Shown here one piece after another: positions 8,848 through 18,370 of a stretch of 64,000 bases of DNA (the stretch's first letter is position 1; each line of letters opens with the position of its first letter). The stretch is taken from positions 102,692 to 166,691 of the forward strand of contig SUXE01000002.1 of NCBI GenBank assembly GCA_015061115.1, read 5' to 3'. This DNA comes from Bacteroidales bacterium. Its GTDB lineage: Bacteria > Bacteroidota > Bacteroidia > Bacteroidales > Paludibacteraceae. A model generated the notes under the pieces. The model saw only the letters and a program-made list of their open reading frames with translations, was not told where the DNA came from and ran no database searches. Both the position numbers and the translations under genes were made by a program.

Positions 8848-9456
8848 TCAATCTTTGTTCCTTACAAACTGAAGCAATCCAAGAACAACAGCTCCATCCG
8901 CAGATTTATATTTCTTATACGCTTCAACATCATTGAAATCATAGAAACCTTCTCTTAATGAATATTCATATCTTCCAAATTCATCAAAATGAGAGTCTGG
9001 AGCCCAAACGACATGAGTTGATATTGTATCACATATATCAATGATATTATGTATGCTTCTAAGTTCATGCTCCAGCAAATACTTTTTTTTCTTATAAAAC
9101 CCATATACTAAATTAGGGAAAATTACATTTTCATTAAAAGATTTGCACCAGACAACAAAATCATAAGAGTCATCTATGCAAACAATACTATCGCTATCAT
9201 ACGAAAACCAATGATGACCTTTTTCAACAAAAGCCTCATTAATCTTTATCACACTATCTATATCACAATCAGTATACGGAATAAAGCACCAACTATAAGA
9301 GCCAACATAGGCACCATTTCTTTTAGAACTTTCTATTGATGCACTAGGTCCTGTTGACAAAGTTTTCCTGGGCATTTCTATATTACATCCCATACAACAA
9401 AGGAAAAATACAATCAGACAAATATTTTTACTTATTTTCTCCTTCATAAAATTCAA
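8848..9456 (-). CDS. Lipoprotein, orphan immunity candidate
   Basis: A 202-aa protein with a lipoprotein signal (CLIVFFLCCMGC, lipobox Cys at about residue 24). It starts 6 nt after the stop of the immunity gene to its right, so both are probably co-transcribed. An alternative ATG lies 3 codons downstream. No toxin remnant separates them. No domain is recognised. Confidence 0.55.
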   Translation of the reverse strand: MNFMKEKISKNICLIVFFLCCMGCNIEMPRKTLSTGPSASIESSKRNGAYVGSYSWCFIPYTDCDIDSVIKINEAFVEKGHHWFSYDSDSIVCIDDSYDFVVWCKSFNENVIFPNLVYGFYKKKKYLLEHELRSIHNIIDICDTISTHVVWAPDSHFDEFGRYEYSLREGFYDFNDVEAYKKYKSADGAVVLGLLQFVRNKD

Positions 9457-9462
9457 CTATGT

Positions 9463-9930
9463 CTAACAAACAGCCTTTTTTTCCATGACAAGAATAGCCT
9501 CTTGTTTATATTCCTCTAAATCATCCATTAACCATGATTCCCCTTCTCTTACCATATGAAATGATATTGAAACATAAGAATCATCGATACTCATTATTAT
9601 CTTAAAATCGTGATGATCTGGTAATAAACATGATAATTTGTGACAAAAAGAAATAGCTTTTTTTAATGTAAGTTTATCACTTTTACATCTGTCAAAGACC
9701 ACTTTATTGTTAGATGCCTCATTTCCTGTTAGATCATCGTAAAAGTATCCAAAATTATCTTCTGAATAACAATAATATATATTACAATTCTTGTAATTCT
9801 CTCGAATGCCTTCATTCAAGAAGTATCTTAATTCCTTTGATAATCTACACTCGTTATAAATATTTTCAAACGAAACATCATTTGATCTAGCAAGTTCTAA
9901 CATTTGCTGATTACATTTATATTTCATCAT
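9463..9930 (-). CDS. Cytoplasmic immunity-candidate protein
   Basis: A 155-aa protein with no signal peptide. Its ATG overlaps the TGA of the toxin remnant (ATGA, 9927-9930), so this is the cognate immunity gene of that tip. A cytoplasmic location suggests an intracellularly acting toxin, in contrast with most pairs here. No family is recognised. Confidence 0.6.
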   Translation of the reverse strand: MMKYKCNQQMLELARSNDVSFENIYNECRLSKELRYFLNEGIRENYKNCNIYYCYSEDNFGYFYDDLTGNEASNNKVVFDRCKSDKLTLKKAISFCHKLSCLLPDHHDFKIIMSIDDSYVSISFHMVREGESWLMDDLEEYKQEAILVMEKKAVC

Positions 9931-10216
9931 TCTCCTAAATACTCTTTACCTTTTTTAATTGCTTTTTGAAATTGTGGATCTTCCAACAATTTGTTTATTT
10001 CTCTGGGTGCTGGTACATCATATTTACCTGTTTTTGGATCTTTACCAAAAATTTCCCAACCTTATATATATATTTATTATGTTTATGTTTTGGATCTTGA
10101 ACATGAAGTTGTCCTGGTCTTTGTCTCGGATTAGGTCCACAAACACTTCGCCATACGGTATATACTCCACATGTTGGGCGATGTTGCCGTCGGCATCTGT
10201 CACGTAGGAAGTAGAA
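9927..10216 (-). pseudogene. Rhs core scrap fused to a toxin C-terminal tail
   Basis: From the spacer boundary at about 10216 the Rhs core runs only to YIPYGEVFVD and is then joined to a tip tail: RQRPGQLHVQDPKHKHNKYIY, a frame change inside a TATATATATA run near 10060-10075, then GWEIFGKDPKTGKYDVPAP, ending at TGA 9927-9929. The PGQxHxQ...KYxY pattern followed by a terminal helix occurs in Rhs nuclease-type tips, but I cannot name the family. The core deletion and the frameshift make it inactive. Confidence 0.6.
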
Positions 10217-10440
10217 CAAGCCCCCTAGCCCCCTGAAGGGGGAACTAGTTCGCCACTTTTATAGAGACGAATTCTCAAATCGGAACATTGTCAAAAGATC
10301 GCTTGTCGTATTTTTTGTATCGACGGTGTAAATTTAATGATTTTAAATAATTTACATCTCTTCAATTCTTTCTTTTCTAGCTCGCCTTACGGCTCGCTCG
10401 AAGGGGTGAGGACAAGGGCGTTCCGCCCTTTGCATTCCTC
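10217..10440 (-). repeat. Cassette spacer (S1)
   Basis: S1 unit with a 12-nt deletion next to TATAGAGACG compared with the others. Just left of the immunity gene end, at about 10482-10510, a scrap translating GNIAHRVES resembles the Rhs GNIAQHVEY block, a relic of an older core. Confidence 0.8.
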
Positions 10441-10595
10441 ATGACTTGAGTTCAAGCATCCTTAGACAACTTTCCAATGTATAGATTCCACACGATGAGC
10501 GATATTTCCCTACGTGGAAGACAACGATACAAATATGATTCTTTTTAGCAAGTTCTATTGCCTAGTTTCAATGACATTTTCTATAAGGCATCAAA

Positions 10596-11264
10596 TTAAT
10601 CATTTGTTTTTCGTTTATTTTTTATTTCGACAACAAGAGAATCGACATAATCTACAAACTGTTGATCTACAGATGAAATCCTTTCCATCCAATAATCTCC
10701 AGCATCACCACTTTTGTATTCGCTCTTTAATAAAATTAAAGAATCATCAAAATAAGTTTCTGATTCTACATTATCTGGAGCACTTCCAATCTCCTCAAGA
10801 AACTTATATGCATTGATACTATCATTAGAATCAGACAATTTTATTTTTTCAATTCCTAAATACGTAAAATGTTGACAAAGTCCCTGTGTATTAGGATAAC
10901 ACCAAGTAATGGTCGTATCATTAGAAATCGATAAAAAAAGTTCATAATTGTTGGAATCCTCTTTATATCTATACAAACAATCTTTATTACATATAAATTT
11001 TTGTTTCCTTAACGAATTCTTACCATTTTCTTTAATTGAATAAAAAGAAAACTCATTATGTCCTTCTGGAATAAAAACAAATGCATATAAATAAGTTTCA
11101 CCGTTTTCTCTTTGAAATTTATAATACCTTACAAACTCCTCCAATGGCTCCTGCTTAGCATCATAACATGATGTACATAAAGTACATAATGTGAACAAAA
11201 ACTTCAATACATTATTCGTTAAATTCAATATGCTATTTTTGCAAACGTCTTTTAAACTTTTCAT
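10596..11264 (-). CDS. Lipoprotein immunity candidate for the HELFIH tip
   Basis: The frame opens at 11318, but the best start is the ATG at 11264 (MKSLKDVCKNSIL), which yields a lipoprotein signal ending LCTLCTSC. The protein is then 222 aa and overlaps the toxin end by 32 nt. No known domain. Its placement directly behind a predicted metallopeptidase and its periplasmic lipoprotein nature agree with a periplasmic peptidase toxin. Confidence 0.65.
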   Translation of the reverse strand: MKSLKDVCKNSILNLTNNVLKFLFTLCTLCTSCYDAKQEPLEEFVRYYKFQRENGETYLYAFVFIPEGHNEFSFYSIKENGKNSLRKQKFICNKDCLYRYKEDSNNYELFLSISNDTTITWCYPNTQGLCQHFTYLGIEKIKLSDSNDSINAYKFLEEIGSAPDNVESETYFDDSLILLKSEYKSGDAGDYWMERISSVDQQFVDYVDSLVVEIKNKRKTND

Positions 11265-12166
11265 CATGAGATTTCTTAGCATCATTAAGTTTTTTTGTAT
11301 CAAACCATTTATTTCCATCCTTCGTTTTGAGTCCTTTTAATTCCTGAAAATATTGGTTCATGCGCTTAGTGTATTTTTCTTGGTTTGTGGCATATCCAAT
11401 ATGATCTTCTTCCTTTTTTTCATTATCCGCATTTTTTCTAGCACTTTTATATGAATCAAAATTGCCTGATAAAAACTCTAAAATTGCCTCTGTATCATGA
11501 TTATCCATATGTATAAAAAGCTCATGTCCTGTTGTTATGGCAACTCCCTCTTCTTTATTTGGATTACCTTGATTCAATTTAATAACGAAAATAACGCAAT
11601 TCTCCCCTTTTATGGCTTCGTAGGATCCATTGTTTATATTGGGAGCATCGTATTCATAAATATCTAATATATGATTAGAATATGGACCATCCTCTGTAAA
11701 AGTCACATCTCCAATTTTATATCCGGCCTTAGCGTATTTAGACAAAAAGGAATACCCTGATGGCGTACTTGCAAATGCAATCAAATTATTTTCCATTTCC
11801 TTACTAATATGACCTTCTGTCATTGGACCATATCCATTATAAGGATCTCCTTCTTGATGATGTATTCTAATGTCCCTTCCATCCGGATCCACCATCACCA
11901 CCGGATTTCCTGCACAATAATTATACGGGCTCATTCCAGCATACTCCTCCCACATCGGATCCACACTCAACCACATTGCTCCAGTAGGATCAAGATAGCG
12001 AGCTCCGTAATAATACAAACCAGTTTCGTTGTCAAGTTCTTTGGCATTGAACAAGAAATTAGTTGAGAATTGGGAATTACGCTCCTCCACGAAGGCCTCA
12101 CCATAAGGGATATACTCCACATGCTGGGCAATGTTTCCATCGGCATCAGTGACGTAGGATGTTGAA
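11233..12166 (-). CDS. Silent Rhs tip: HELFIH metallopeptidase-like toxin
   Basis: The Rhs core from the spacer boundary (about 12166) passes YIPYGEAFVEE, LDNETGLYYYGARYLDPTG and DPDG (about 11880) into a tip of roughly 215 residues. TTGHELFIHMDNHDTEAI (11509-11526 for HELFIH) resembles a zinc peptidase helix with spacing HExxxH rather than HExxH. The C-terminus is Lys-rich. There is no own start or promoter. Peptidase activity is inferred from the motif; the extra residue between the His residues lowers certainty. Confidence 0.7.
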
Positions 12167-12402
12167 CAAGCCCCCTAGCCCCCTGAAGGGGGAACTGGTT
12201 CGCCACTTTTATAGAGACGTTCCTGTAATGTATTCTCAAATCGGAGCACTGTCAAAAGATCGCTTGTCGTATTTTTTGTGTCGACGGTGTAAAATTAATG
12301 ATTTTAAATAATTTACATCTCTTCAATTCTTTCTTTTCCGCTCGCCTTTCGGCTCGCTCGAATGGGACGAGGCAAGGGCGTTCCGCCCTTTGCAATTCCT
12401 CA
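12167..12402 (-). repeat. Cassette spacer (S1)
   Basis: Full S1 unit, junction with the Rhs core at the common codon, GC-rich hairpin at the immunity-gene side. Confidence 0.85.
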
Positions 12403-12444
12403 GGTGTACATACAAATACCATCAACAAAATTGATACAGATTTA

Positions 12445-13035
12445 TTATATTGGAAGTGTTGTTTTTGAATCATCAATACATCTTCCATCTTCTGTATACA
12501 AACAATAAAGTCTTTTAAGTTCAGACAATAGCATATCCTCAAAAGTTTCCCAATGATACAAAGGTGCGCTATCCGTATTTGAACACAAAAACACACGTCC
12601 TGTATTTGTATCCATATACAATTGGGATCCGTCATAGTCATATCCTCCAATAACAAAAAAATTCTGTCTTAGATTCGAAATATTTTCTCTCTCGTATATA
12701 TTTGGAATATACATGTCAAATGGCAGACGACATTCAATATTTCTATTAAAATCAGGAACATATCCATATAGGGCAAATGTGCCAAACTGAAAAATCAAAC
12801 CATTTGATATATTCCTTAAAAAATATACATATGATTCCGATAATTTTACAGAAACTTCTTTTTCTATTGATGCTATATCATCAATATTTAATTGCGGAAA
12901 CAACTCCACAAGCCACCAATCTTCTTTAAGATAATCAGGATGACCTATTAAAGTAGCTCCATTCATAGTCTTTTTTATCCCAAATCGACTATACTTAAAT
13001 AATAATTCTCTTATTAATTCAAATTTTGTTTTCAT
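12445..13035 (-). CDS. SUKH-type (SMI1/KNR4) immunity protein
   Basis: A 196-aa cytoplasmic protein with SUKH-family features: an N-terminal helix pair, IASIEKEVSVKLSESYVYFL followed by NGLIFQFGTFALYG, then VIGGYDYDGSQLYMDTNTG and a C-terminal WETFEDMLLSELKRLY. SUKH proteins are well-known immunity proteins against nuclease toxins. Here it lies 20 nt behind a GHH nuclease tip, a classic pairing. It has no signal peptide, as expected for protection from a toxin that acts on DNA or RNA in the cytoplasm. Confidence 0.82.
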   Translation of the reverse strand: MKTKFELIRELLFKYSRFGIKKTMNGATLIGHPDYLKEDWWLVELFPQLNIDDIASIEKEVSVKLSESYVYFLRNISNGLIFQFGTFALYGYVPDFNRNIECRLPFDMYIPNIYERENISNLRQNFFVIGGYDYDGSQLYMDTNTGRVFLCSNTDSAPLYHWETFEDMLLSELKRLYCLYTEDGRCIDDSKTTLPI

Positions 13036-13055
13036 TCTGTTGATCTATTAAGTAA

Positions 13056-14003
13056 CTATCCTTCAGTAGGATTTCTAAAATTTCCATTGTGTTGTTGTAA
13101 ATGCTCTTTTCGTCCTTTGACAAAAGAGATATTGTTAGGATCTTTTGCAAGTTCTGGATGCACTTTAACACTATTGATATGATGTTCTTCATATCCTTTA
13201 ACTTTACCAGTCTCTAACAACTCTTTCTTTTCTCTTTTATTCCACAATCTTGTTCCTCTACCTGTTTTTTCCACTAAATTCTTTTCCTCTTTCCATGCAG
13301 CATTAACAGCATTTCTTCGATCAGATTCGATTTGTTTTTTACTTTCAGGCAGATGTCCCTTCTTATTTGCAAGGTTAGATGCTCCTTGAGCAGCCATATA
13401 AAAGCCATGTTCTGTATGTGCTGCTCCTGCTACTACTTTCCCTACTCCAACAACTGCAACGGGAGCTGTAACTCCACCAGAAACACTTGCACCTGTCACG
13501 ACAACTCCTTGAGCCATCATTCCAGTACCAGTTCCAATTTCTCCCGATCCTATCAACACAGACAAACAGTCTCCTATGATTAATCCGAGATTATAATCAG
13601 ATGCATCTACTGCTTGTCGTCCCATTCTACCTCTATAGTCACCGACACCAAGCATAATGTTATCATTAATCACTGCAATAGCACCCTTGAAAATATCCAT
13701 TAACTCCCTTCCATCCGGATCCACCATCTTCACCGGATTTCCTGCACAATAACTGTACGGACTCATTCCAGCATACTTCTCGAATAGAGGGTCTACAGAT
13801 AGCCACATTGCTCCCGTAGGATCAAGATATCTTGCTCCATAGTAGTACAATCCAGTCTCATTGTCCAACTCTTTGGCATTGAATAGGTAGTTTGTAGAGA
13901 ATGAATTGTTTCTCTCTTCCACAAACACTTCGCCGTATGGAATATACTCCACATGCTGGGCGATGTTGCCGTCGGCGTCAGTGACGTAAGATGTTGAGCC
14001 AAG
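13056..14003 (-). CDS. Silent Rhs tip: GHH/HNH nuclease toxin
   Basis: Rhs core from the spacer boundary, DPDG near 13710, then a Gly-rich hydrophobic linker (GLIIGDCLSVLIGSGEIGTG) and a C-terminal nuclease domain. Key residues: TRLWNKREKKELLETGKVKGY, EHHINSV, HPELAKDPNNI and EHLQQHNGNFRN near the end. This is the layout of the GHH/HNH-like Rhs nucleases. In this copy the spacer end is in frame with the core (MANQFPLQGARGLGSTS), giving a longer open frame from 14039, probably by chance. It pairs with the SUKH protein at 13035. Confidence 0.82.
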   Translation of the reverse strand, partial: LGSTSYVTDADGNIAQHVEYIPYGEVFVEERNNSFSTNYLFNAKELDNETGLYYYGARYLDPTGAMWLSVDPLFEKYAGMSPYSYCAGNPVKMVDPDGRELMDIFKGAIAVINDNIMLGVGDYRGRMGRQAVDASDYNLGLIIGDCLSVLIGSGEIGTGTGMMAQGVVVTGASVSGGVTAPVAVVGVGKVVAGAAHTEHGFYMAAQGASNLANKKGHLPESKKQIESDRRNAVNAAWKEEKNLVEKTGRGTRLWNKREKKELLETGKVKGYEEHHINSVKVHPELAKDPNNISFVKGRKEHLQQHNGNFRNPTEG

Positions 14004-14367
14004 CCCCCTAGCCCCCTGAAGGGGGAACTGGTTCGCCACTTTTATAGAGGCGTTCCAGTAATGGATTCTAAAATCGGAACACTGTCAAAAGATCGCTTGT
14101 CGTATTTTTTGTATCGACGGTGTAAAAGTAATGATTTTAAATAATTTACATCTCTTCAATTCTTTCTTTTCTCGCTCGCCTTTCGGCTCGCTCGAAGGAG
14201 AGGGGCAAGGGCGTTCCGCCCTTTGCATTCCTCATTTCATGATTCCAACCTCTGTCTTATTCAGAATCTTAAAGATCGCTTTTCAAATCAAAGATTTGAT
14301 TTATACAAAGATAATTCTTTTATGGAATCATCTTCATTTTCTTTCCGCTCGCCCTTACGGGCTCGCA
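14001..14367 (-). repeat. Cassette spacer (S1 plus S2)
   Basis: S1 14001-14233, S2 14234-14367 with the GCCCTTACGGGC hairpin variant and a minus-strand TATCTTTG box at 14306-14313. Confidence 0.85.
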
Positions 14368-14416
14368 GATGAATAAATCTAGATCTTCTTAATCTCTATA
14401 TAAGGACAAAGCAACC

Positions 14417-14875
14417 TCACGAAAATCTTTCTAATAAATCTTTTGGCATCGTCTTATTTAAGTGTTCTTTTAATGTTTTAGGTGAAATATCAAAAGAATC
14501 AAGGCAAATAGAATAATATTTATCATCTATAGTCTCTATTTCCAAATAAAAAGAAACAGCCCGTGTCATTGATATTTTTTTTACTGAAATTCTTTTCAAA
14601 TCGTTCCATTTATACAAAACCATATCGTGATGCATTTCTTTGTCGAAAAAAGAGATGTCCTCATTTGTTATTTTTATAAAACTAATTTCATCCATGCATC
14701 TCTTTAGAATATCATATAATTGCCAGACAAAAAAAGCAAAAAAAATAACAAAAACAGCAATAGCCTTTAGCGTCCAAAGAGCAGACACAAACAAAAATAA
14801 AAGAAAGAAAAAATCAATAATTTTAAATTTCTTTTTTTTAACAATGAAAGTGTTTTTACAGTCAACTGATTCCAT
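14417..14875 (-). CDS. Two-helix membrane immunity-candidate protein (third paralogue)
   Basis: A 152-aa protein with a hydrophobic hairpin (about residues 20-52) and a C-terminal domain ending in DSFDISPKTLKEHL, which matches the layout and several residues of the 160-aa proteins at 6891-7373 and 31856-32338. It is clearly more diverged. It follows a tip with the same pre-toxin region as the tip beside the 31856 copy. The frame is intact, while the toxin is truncated. Confidence 0.65.
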   Translation of the reverse strand: MESVDCKNTFIVKKKKFKIIDFFFLLFLFVSALWTLKAIAVFVIFFAFFVWQLYDILKRCMDEISFIKITNEDISFFDKEMHHDMVLYKWNDLKRISVKKISMTRAVSFYLEIETIDDKYYSICLDSFDISPKTLKEHLNKTMPKDLLERFS

Positions 14876-14912
14876 TTCGATACGTTATAATAAATTTATT
14901 CTAGCTGTTTTT

Positions 14913-15478
14913 TCACAAAGTCATTTCAGCTGCTATATTAATGCCCTGCTCGGTACCGTCACCAAGAAATCCACCTATAGCACTAGATTCTGCACTAATA
15001 GCAACAACAGTTCCTGTACTAAAAGTTGCACCAGCAGCAACAGCACCACAAACAACACCTCCACAAAATGCAGATCCAACTTTACCAACTTTATTTAAAG
15101 AGATAGGATCATCCCAATTATCATAAATTGCAAATCCTGCATTAACTGCACCTCCTATACCTGCAGCAATTACAACCAATGGATCGTTTCCATCCGGATC
15201 CACCAATTTCACCGGATTTCCTCCACAATAATTGTACGGACTCATTCCAGCATACTTCTCCCACATCGGATCCACACTCAACCACATTGCTCCTGTAGGA
15301 TCAAGATAGCGAACTCCGTAGTAGTACAGACCTGTCTCGTTGTCAAGTTCCTTGGCATTGAACAGGTAGTTTGTTGAGAATGAATTGTTTCTCTCTTCCA
15401 CGAAGACTTCTCCGTATGGGATATACTCCACATGCTGGGCGATGTTTCCATCGGCATCAGTCACGTAGGATGTTGAAC
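14913..15478 (-). pseudogene. Rhs tip truncated after the hydrophobic pre-toxin region
   Basis: Rhs core from about 15478, DPDG near 15190, then VVIAAGIGGAVNAGFAIYDN, KVGKVGSAFCGG and GDGTEQGINIA, matching the tip at 32350-33325 almost position for position. It stops at TGA 14913-14915 just after INIAAEMTL, and the C-terminal toxin domain is missing. A few residues beyond, another frame reads VKKQLE*, consistent with a deletion that removed the toxin domain. Confidence 0.65.
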
Positions 15479-15718
15479 CAAGCTCCCTAGCCCCCTGAAG
15501 GGGGAAACTGGTTCGCCACTTTTATAGAGGCGTTCCAGTAATGTATTCTCAAATCGGAACACTGTCAAAAGATCGCTTGTCGTATTTTTTGTGTCGACGG
15601 TGTAAAATTAATGATTTAAAATAATTTACATCACTTCAATTCTTTCTTTTCTCGCTCGTCCTTTCGGCTCGCTCGAAGGGGTGAGGGGGCAAGGGCGTTC
15701 CGCCCTTTGCAATTCCTC
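15479..15718 (-). repeat. Cassette spacer (S1)
   Basis: Full S1 unit. The open frame 15636-15839 across its edge is considered spurious because it is mostly spacer sequence. Confidence 0.85.
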
Positions 15719-15823
15719 GTTTCATGAACTCAACTCCGTTCATCAAAGAATTTAAATCGATTGTAGTTATTCTTTTTTTGTTTTTATAGAAGCAACAATA
15801 CAATTGCAATATTTTATCGTGCA

Positions 15824-16363
15824 TTAGTTTGCCGAACAAGAATCAGGGAGATCATGAGTTTCAAGATAAGCATGTGCTTTATATTTTTCAAAATAAAACT
15901 GATCAAAAAGAATCCAATCGTTTGATTCTGGTATGATTTCTACTATAGAATCATTTTGAACAATAAACATATGAGGAAGATTAGGATCAACAATATATTT
16001 TGAAAGATCCTCACATTTAGAACTATCAGATCTGTTAAATTTACTCAAATCAATATATTTAGTAGCTAACAAATCATCAAAACCACCATAGTGTATAATG
16101 TACTTGTCTTTGTACGGAAAACTTATATTATACCAATTGATATCAAACATTTCAGACAAAAAAACAACGATGAATGTCTTCTCTTTTTCAAACACATAAA
16201 TATCAATAAATTTAGTGTCCTTTTCAGTTTCAATCAATCTGTCAATTTTTTCCTTAATCAACAATGAATTATAAGGAGAATTTATATCATTTTTTTTTCT
16301 ATCATTCGAACATGATACACATGTTAAAATAAAAATGATCAATAAATGCAAAGAATATTTCAT
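15824..16363 (-). CDS. Lipoprotein immunity candidate
   Basis: A 179-aa protein with a lipoprotein signal (LLIIFILTCVSC, Cys at about residue 18). It starts 11 nt after the end of a toxin remnant. No known domain. The periplasmic anchor again suggests a toxin that acts in the envelope. Confidence 0.6.
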   Translation of the reverse strand: MKYSLHLLIIFILTCVSCSNDRKKNDINSPYNSLLIKEKIDRLIETEKDTKFIDIYVFEKEKTFIVVFLSEMFDINWYNISFPYKDKYIIHYGGFDDLLATKYIDLSKFNRSDSSKCEDLSKYIVDPNLPHMFIVQNDSIVEIIPESNDWILFDQFYFEKYKAHAYLETHDLPDSCSAN

Positions 16364-16374
16364 TACTATAGTTT

Positions 16375-16881
16375 TTATCGAGTAGGAACGTATGTAGATT
16401 TATGTAATCTATTAATCAATTTATATAGAGAAGTTTTATCATCGACACAACCTAAATCTATACTTGGAGTAGCAGGAGTGTATTGATAGAAATGTGATGA
16501 TTGTCGATGAAATACAAAAAACTTAGGGAATTCAACATCATTATATCGATGTTTAGCTCCAACTGAACTTTTCCTTTTATAAAATGACTTAGCCAATTCT
16601 ATTATTTAAGTAAAATCATTTTCCTTACCACCTCTAGAAACTCCATTAGAAACTCCATGTTATTCTCCCACATCGGATCCACACTCAACCACATTGCTCC
16701 CGTAGGATCCAGATATCTCGCTCCATAGTAGTAAAGACCAGTCTCGTTGTCCAACTCTTTGGCATTGAACAAGAAATTGGTTGAGAAAGAATGGTTTCTT
16801 TCTTCCACAAAGACCTCTCCGTATGGAATGTATTCCACATGTTGTGCAATGTTTCCATCGGCATCAGTGACGTAAGATGTT
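16375..16881 (-). pseudogene. Rhs core plus toxin-tip remnant
   Basis: Rhs core from 16881 to PMWENN (about 16660), then in another frame GVSNGVSRGGKENDFT, a TAA at about 16611-16614, and a continuation IIELAKSFYKRKSSVGAKHR...HKSTYVPTR to the stop at 16375. The NPV..DPDG boundary has been lost, so the core and tip were joined by deletion. Tip family not recognised. Confidence 0.6.
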
Positions 16882-17170
16882 GACCCCCTAGCCCCCTGAA
16901 GGGGGAAACTGGTTCGCCACTTTTATAGAGGCGTTCCTGTAATGGATTCTAAAATCGGAACACTGTCAAAAGATCGCTTGTCGTATTTTTTTTATCGACG
17001 GTGTAAAATTAATGATTTTAAATAATTTACATCTCTTCAATTCTTTCTTTTCTCGCTCGCCTTACGGCTCGCTCGAAGGTGGTGTGGAACAAGGGCGTTC
17101 CGCCCTTTGCAATTTCTCGTTTCCTGAACTATGCTATCTGGAATGCCCAAAGTTTTAAAGATCGCTTTTC
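16882..17170 (-). repeat. Cassette spacer (S1 plus start of S2)
   Basis: S1 to about 17117, then the first part of an S2 unit up to the AAAGATCGCTTTTCAA block. Confidence 0.8.
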
Positions 17171-17265
17171 AATTTTTTTTGATATTAACATATTCTCCGA
17201 GGTGTACGTCACTTTGTTCTACCACTTGTTATCCCCATTCATATACATAAAAATTTATACATACA

Positions 17266-18363
17266 TTAATAACCGCACTGATTTTCCAACATATCTATAT
17301 AAATATGCAACAGATTCTTTTCTTTTTTATCTCTTAGATGCAACAATTTACTATATATAGGTTCTATCTCATTTGAAAAAGAATTAACCCCAAACCTATA
17401 ACGTACATAATTTTTTTCTTTTTCAAAAAAATCCTTTGATTGCATATCATTACAATACAACAAAAACATAGCCAACAGAACTTTATATGTATAATCGTAA
17501 GAAAGTAAATCTTTTTGTCTAACTCGTTCAGCATAGCGATTCATCAACATTTCAAAAAGATAAAAATCAGAATTATACAGAAGACTTTTTAATGATTCGT
17601 TCTCCATAACATCATAAATAATATCATCAAATGCAAAAGCTCCTCCAATCACGGTAACCCTAGAACTATCTTCATTCTCATATAATTCAAGACAAAATGG
17701 ATCAGAAAATGGAGATGTAAGAAAATCAAACCTTTCATAATTAACATCAAACACTTCATTCATCCAAATACGCATATCCTCTATACATGGAACTATATTA
17801 GTCATATAGTCATAATAAACATTATAATTTTCCCGAAAAAAATCATTGTAATGTATGATTTCAGCAAAGCCACTTAAAGCAGACATTTGTTTAGCCATAT
17901 TAAATGAATCAAAAGACAATAAACCATACTTATCTTGTTGACTATAGCAAAAGTTTTCTCCTGACCATTTATAGAAAAAAAGAACCTTATAAACAGAATC
18001 CCTATAAATCGGTGAACCATCAAGTAATCCTGTGTTTTTTATATATGATATTATACTATCATAATTTGAATATAAAATTTTTCTAGTCAATTTAAACAAC
18101 TCATTATGATATTCATCATATGAATAAAATGGTATTGAATCATTCTCAGGAATATATCGGTGACTATCATATTTTGAATTTTCATCTATCATGTCAAAAT
18201 ATTGAGCTATTGAATAGATCGCATTACAATGTGATATTTCTATTTCTGTATTTCCTTCTCTTAAACAACATACTATTTGTGAATGTTGTTTTTGGGCAAC
18301 AGAAAACTCGCCTACAAATAATGCAATAAAAATAACTATTAATTTATTTTTCATCTTTCCCAT
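17266..18363 (-). CDS. Large exported immunity candidate (365 aa)
   Basis: Signal peptide (NKLIVIFIALFVGEFSVAQ) followed by a helical, Tyr/Phe/Asp-rich protein of about 340 residues. It is far larger than the other immunity candidates. The block HYNDFFRENYNVYYDYM followed by a conserved-looking FDFLTSPFSDPF and VTVIGGAFAFDD faintly recalls DUF4932-type proteins, but no HExxH is present; this resemblance is weak. It lies 7 nt behind the toxin-like frame 18371-19027. Starts at 18363 or 18354 (second Met). Confidence 0.55.
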   Translation of the reverse strand: MGKMKNKLIVIFIALFVGEFSVAQKQHSQIVCCLREGNTEIEISHCNAIYSIAQYFDMIDENSKYDSHRYIPENDSIPFYSYDEYHNELFKLTRKILYSNYDSIISYIKNTGLLDGSPIYRDSVYKVLFFYKWSGENFCYSQQDKYGLLSFDSFNMAKQMSALSGFAEIIHYNDFFRENYNVYYDYMTNIVPCIEDMRIWMNEVFDVNYERFDFLTSPFSDPFCLELYENEDSSRVTVIGGAFAFDDIIYDVMENESLKSLLYNSDFYLFEMLMNRYAERVRQKDLLSYDYTYKVLLAMFLLYCNDMQSKDFFEKEKNYVRYRFGVNSFSNEIEPIYSKLLHLRDKKEKNLLHIYIDMLENQCGY

Positions 18364-18370
18364 CTATTGT

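Noticed and set aside
15636..15839. 67-aa frame between an immunity gene and a spacer
   Set aside because: Half of it is spacer sequence (GIAKGGTPLPPHPFERAER), which recurs in many copies in different frames.
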